From: Clostridia bacterium | Lineage (GTDB): Bacteria > Bacillota_E > SLMV01 > PUMD01 | NCBI GenBank assembly: GCA_003563755.1 | Contig: PWUB01000173.1 | Span: 1-14,779, forward strand | Direction: 5' to 3' | DNA: 14,779 nucleotides | Shown: positions 13,401 through 14,779 of the stretch, in pieces | Layout of the letters: each line of letters opens with the position of its first letter | Position numbering within the stretch: the first letter of the stretch is position 1 | Translations under genes and position numbers: made by a program | The notes under the pieces: generated by a model | Told to the model about the DNA's origin: nothing | The model's database searches: none | Seen by the model: only the letters and a program-made list of their open reading frames with translations

Positions 13401-14006
13401 TCACATCTTCTCTACCTGGGTGAAGTCCAGCTCCACCGGGGTCTCACGACCGAACATGTTCACCAGGACATGAAGCTTGCCCTGTTTGACGTCTATCTCA
13501 TCAACGGTTCCTATGAACCCGTCGAAGGGACCCGAGATGACGCGAACGTTCTCTCCCACTTCAACGTCGATCCTGGGGCGAGGCTCCTCCTGTGCCATCT
13601 GGGTCTGGATTCTCTCCACCTCTTCGGGTTCCAGCGGTACGGGGGTTGTCCCGGAGCTGACGAATCCCGTCACACCGGGCGTGTTGCGCACCGCGTGCCA
13701 CGATTCATCCGTGAGTTGCATCCGCACCATGATGTAGCCGGGAAACACCCTCTCCTCGACGGTGACCCGTTTTCCGTCTTTCACCTGGATGCGCTCATCG
13801 GTGGGAACGAGGACTTCGTATATGAGGTCTTCCATGCCCATGGACTCGATCCGCTTTTCCAGACGGCTCTGGATGGTCTTTTCCTGTCCGGAGTAAGCGT
13901 GGACCACGTACCACTGCCCTCTGTCATCGCTCTCGGATTCCGGCTCCCGCGCGTCTTCGACGGACTCCAGTGCGGCCTTTCCATCGTCCCGCTCAGACAC
14001 TGACAT
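13401..14006 (-). CDS. nusG: Transcription termination/antitermination factor NusG
   Basis: NusG binds the clamp of RNA polymerase and modulates elongation, pausing and Rho or ribosome coupling. The protein has 201 residues, longer than the roughly 175-180 usual in Bacillota. The NGN domain begins at GQWYVVHAYSGQE (30-42) and contains RVFPGYIMVRM (86-96). The KOW domain lies at about 148-185 (VGENVRVISGPFDGFIGTV). Residues 1-29 form an extra acidic extension rich in Glu, Asp and Ser. ATG 14006 is supported by GGTGGAG eight bases upstream, so the extension seems real. The ribosome site is inside a perfect hairpin, suggesting translational control. Neighbours secE and rplK are the classic ones. 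Confidence 0.97.
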   Translation of the reverse strand: MSVSERDDGKAALESVEDAREPESESDDRGQWYVVHAYSGQEKTIQSRLEKRIESMGMEDLIYEVLVPTDERIQVKDGKRVTVEERVFPGYIMVRMQLTDESWHAVRNTPGVTGFVSSGTTPVPLEPEEVERIQTQMAQEEPRPRIDVEVGENVRVISGPFDGFIGTVDEIDVKQGKLHVLVNMFGRETPVELDFTQVEKM

Positions 14007-14009
14007 GTC

Positions 14010-14033
14010 GAGATCTCCACCCGCGGAGATCTC
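14010..14033 (-). promoter_or_regulatory. Hairpin covering the nusG ribosome binding site
   Basis: In the secE-nusG spacer GAGATCTCC (14025-14033) and GGAGATCTC (14010-14018) form a perfect nine-pair stem with a six-base loop. The nusG Shine-Dalgarno GGTGGAG straddles the loop and the 3' arm, and the ATG lies three bases after the stem. When folded, the ribosome site would be hidden, so nusG translation may depend on ribosomes arriving from secE or on a regulator. The stem is certain; the function is inferred. Confidence 0.6.
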
Positions 14034-14042
14034 TGCACCCCC

Positions 14043-14252
14043 TCACCTGACAATAATGAGCCTGATACCGGCGAGGTAGATCGAGTCGGCAGCGTAGATG
14101 ACGAGTGCCACGACCGCCACCGAGAACAGCACCACCCCCGTGTAAATCGTCGTTTGATTAGCATCGGGCCACACAACCTTGCGCAGTTCAGCCCGAACCT
14201 CACGCAGAAAACGCCAGTATCTACGCAGTAAACTCAAGGAACTCACTCCCAT
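14043..14252 (-). CDS. secE: Preprotein translocase subunit SecE
   Basis: SecE is the small clamp subunit of the SecYEG protein-conducting channel in the inner membrane. The protein is 69 residues at most. The conserved amphipathic segment EVRAELRKVVWPD (18-30) precedes one transmembrane helix at about 36-56 (IYTGVVLFSVAVVALVIYA). This single-span form is usual outside Gammaproteobacteria. The start is uncertain. ATG 14252 has no Shine-Dalgarno, whereas TTG 14237 lies eight bases after GGGAG and would give 64 residues (MSLLRRYWRFL). The TTG start is quite plausible. It sits between tRNA-Trp and nusG, its usual neighbourhood. Confidence 0.95.
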   Translation of the reverse strand: MGVSSLSLLRRYWRFLREVRAELRKVVWPDANQTTIYTGVVLFSVAVVALVIYAADSIYLAGIRLIIVR

Positions 14253-14294
14253 TGAACAATCGGTGATGACCGTGGCAGGTGATGGTGGAGATCA

Positions 14295-14371
14295 TGGCAG
14301 GCCCGGAGGGATTCGAACCCCCAACCCGCGGATTTGGAGTCCGCTGCTCTGCCAGTTAGAGCTACGGGCCT
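14295..14371 (-). tRNA. trnW: tRNA-Trp (anticodon CCA)
   Basis: The cloverleaf is complete. The acceptor arms AGGCCCG (14365-14371) and CGGGCCT (14299-14305) pair fully. The D stem is GCTC/GAGC, and the anticodon stem GCGGA/TCCGC carries the loop CTCCAAA with anticodon CCA, reading UGG. The T arm is GGGGG, TTCGAAT, CCCTC. The discriminator is G and the CCA end is encoded, giving 77 bases. A tRNA-Trp between rpmG and secE occurs in many bacteria, so it is probably processed from the same long transcript. Confidence 0.97.
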
Positions 14372-14394
14372 GCATACTGCATCCTTCGTCTCCT

Positions 14395-14423
14395 ATTGTA
14401 CTATCCGCCACCGAAACCCGCAA
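14395..14423 (-). promoter_or_regulatory. Weak promoter candidate before tRNA-Trp
   Basis: TACAAT (14395-14400) is a good -10 hexamer. The -35 partner at a 17-base distance, TTGCGG (14418-14423), matches at only three positions. Initiation would fall near 14388, about 17 bases before the mature tRNA. It may boost the tRNA, or be chance AT-richness in the spacer. Confidence 0.35.
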
Positions 14424-14427
14424 AGGG

Positions 14428-14577
14428 TCAACGCGTCTCGCGGTGAACAGTGTGTGCTCTGCATCTTCTGCAGAACTTCTTCAACTCCAACCTGCCGCTG
14501 GTATTGCGACGGTTCTTGGTGGTGGTGTAGTTCCGATCCTTACACTCGGTGCATTCGAGGGTAACTATAACCCGCAT
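14428..14577 (-). CDS. rpmG: 50S ribosomal protein L33
   Basis: L33 is a small protein near the E site of the large subunit. The protein is 49 residues: [20 protein letters not shown], then [20 protein letters not shown] and AHTVHRETR. Four cysteines in two CxxC pairs (Cys9, Cys12, Cys36, Cys39) make it the zinc-containing form, as opposed to the cysteine-free form that many Bacillota induce under zinc limitation. ATG 14577 is preceded by AGGGTGG at a fitting distance. It lies 81 bases after tuf, behind its own promoter candidate, and 56 bases before tRNA-Trp. Confidence 0.96.
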   Translation of the reverse strand: MRVIVTLECTECKDRNYTTTKNRRNTSGRLELKKFCRRCRAHTVHRETR

Positions 14578-14625
14578 AACACCACCCTTTCTGCCACCCC
14601 TATATCCCGTACTGAAACTTACAGA

Positions 14626-14654
14626 AGTCTATCACAAGCCCCCTCAAGTGTCAA
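14626..14654 (-). promoter_or_regulatory. Sigma-A-type promoter for the rpmG-tRNA-Trp-secE-nusG-rplKA unit
   Basis: TTGACA (14649-14654) is a perfect -35 hexamer, and TAGACT (14626-14631) matches the -10 consensus at four of six positions. The spacer is 17 bases and ends in TGA, giving the extended -10 TGn motif. The -35 element lies four bases after the tuf stop codon. Initiation near 14619 gives a leader of about 42 bases to rpmG. I see no terminator between tuf and this promoter. Confidence 0.72.
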
Positions 14655-14658
14655 AGAG

Positions 14659-14779
14659 TCACTCGATGATGGATGTGACGACGCCGGCGCCCACGGTCCT
14701 TCCGCCCTCACGAATGGCGAAGCGCACGCCCTCCTCGATGGCTATCGGGGTGATCAGGTTCACGCGCATCTGGACGTTG
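14659..14779 (-). CDS. tuf: Elongation factor Tu, 3' part (upstream copy, cut by window end)
   Basis: The last 39 codons and the TGA stop of a tuf gene are present. They read [20 protein letters not shown] and [19 protein letters not shown], the C-terminal end of the EF-Tu beta barrel domain that contacts EF-Ts and tRNA. This copy lies upstream of rpmG, while the other copy is behind fusA. Such flanking tuf pairs are known in several bacterial groups and are kept nearly identical by gene conversion. The two fragments here come from opposite ends of the gene, so their identity cannot be compared. Confidence 0.96.
   Translation of the reverse strand, partial: NVQMRVNLITPIAIEEGVRFAIREGGRTVGAGVVTSIIE

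Overview
The window is a complete translation/transcription gene block, read entirely on the minus strand. From high to low coordinates the order is: tuf (3' end only), rpmG, tRNA-Trp, secE, nusG, rplK, rplA, rplJ, rplL, rpoB, rpoC, an L7Ae-family gene, rpsL, rpsG, fusA, tuf (5' end only). No plus-strand gene, mobile element, CRISPR array or accessory gene can be supported. The sequence looks GC-rich (rough estimate near 60%), and the long plus-strand open frames are shadows of rpoB, rpoC and fusA.

The likely source is a GC-rich member of the Bacillota (Clostridia and relatives), probably uncultivated. Supporting points are the gene order with an L7Ae-family gene between rpoC and rpsL, a tuf copy at each end, separate rpoB and rpoC, a 1197-residue RpoC without the large lineage-specific insertions of Proteobacteria or Actinobacteria, an L10 leader RNA, and consensus sigma-A-type promoters. 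NusG has an acidic N-terminal extension unusual for Bacillota, so the assignment is an inference from general family knowledge, not a search.

Regulation is the richest part of the window. Three strong promoter candidates, each with a 17-bp spacer, divide it into blocks: one before rpmG (14626-14654), one before rpoB (10907-10935) and one before the L7Ae-family gene (3574-3602). A weaker candidate precedes the L10 leader. RNA structures sit at block boundaries: an L10-type leader with an intrinsic terminator before rplJ, a perfect hairpin between rplL and rpoB, a perfect inverted repeat overlapping the promoter between rpoC and the L7Ae-family gene, a terminator-like hairpin with six Ts directly before the rpsL ribosome binding site, and a hairpin that covers the nusG ribosome binding site.

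Together the genes supply ribosomal stalk and base proteins (L11, L1, L10, L12), L33, S12, S7, elongation factors G and Tu, the RNA polymerase beta and beta' subunits, the NusG elongation factor, the SecE translocon subunit and tRNA-Trp. This is housekeeping content. The points worth a second look are the candidate rpsL attenuator, an arginine at S12 position 88, the nusG hairpin and the fact that both window ends fall inside tuf.
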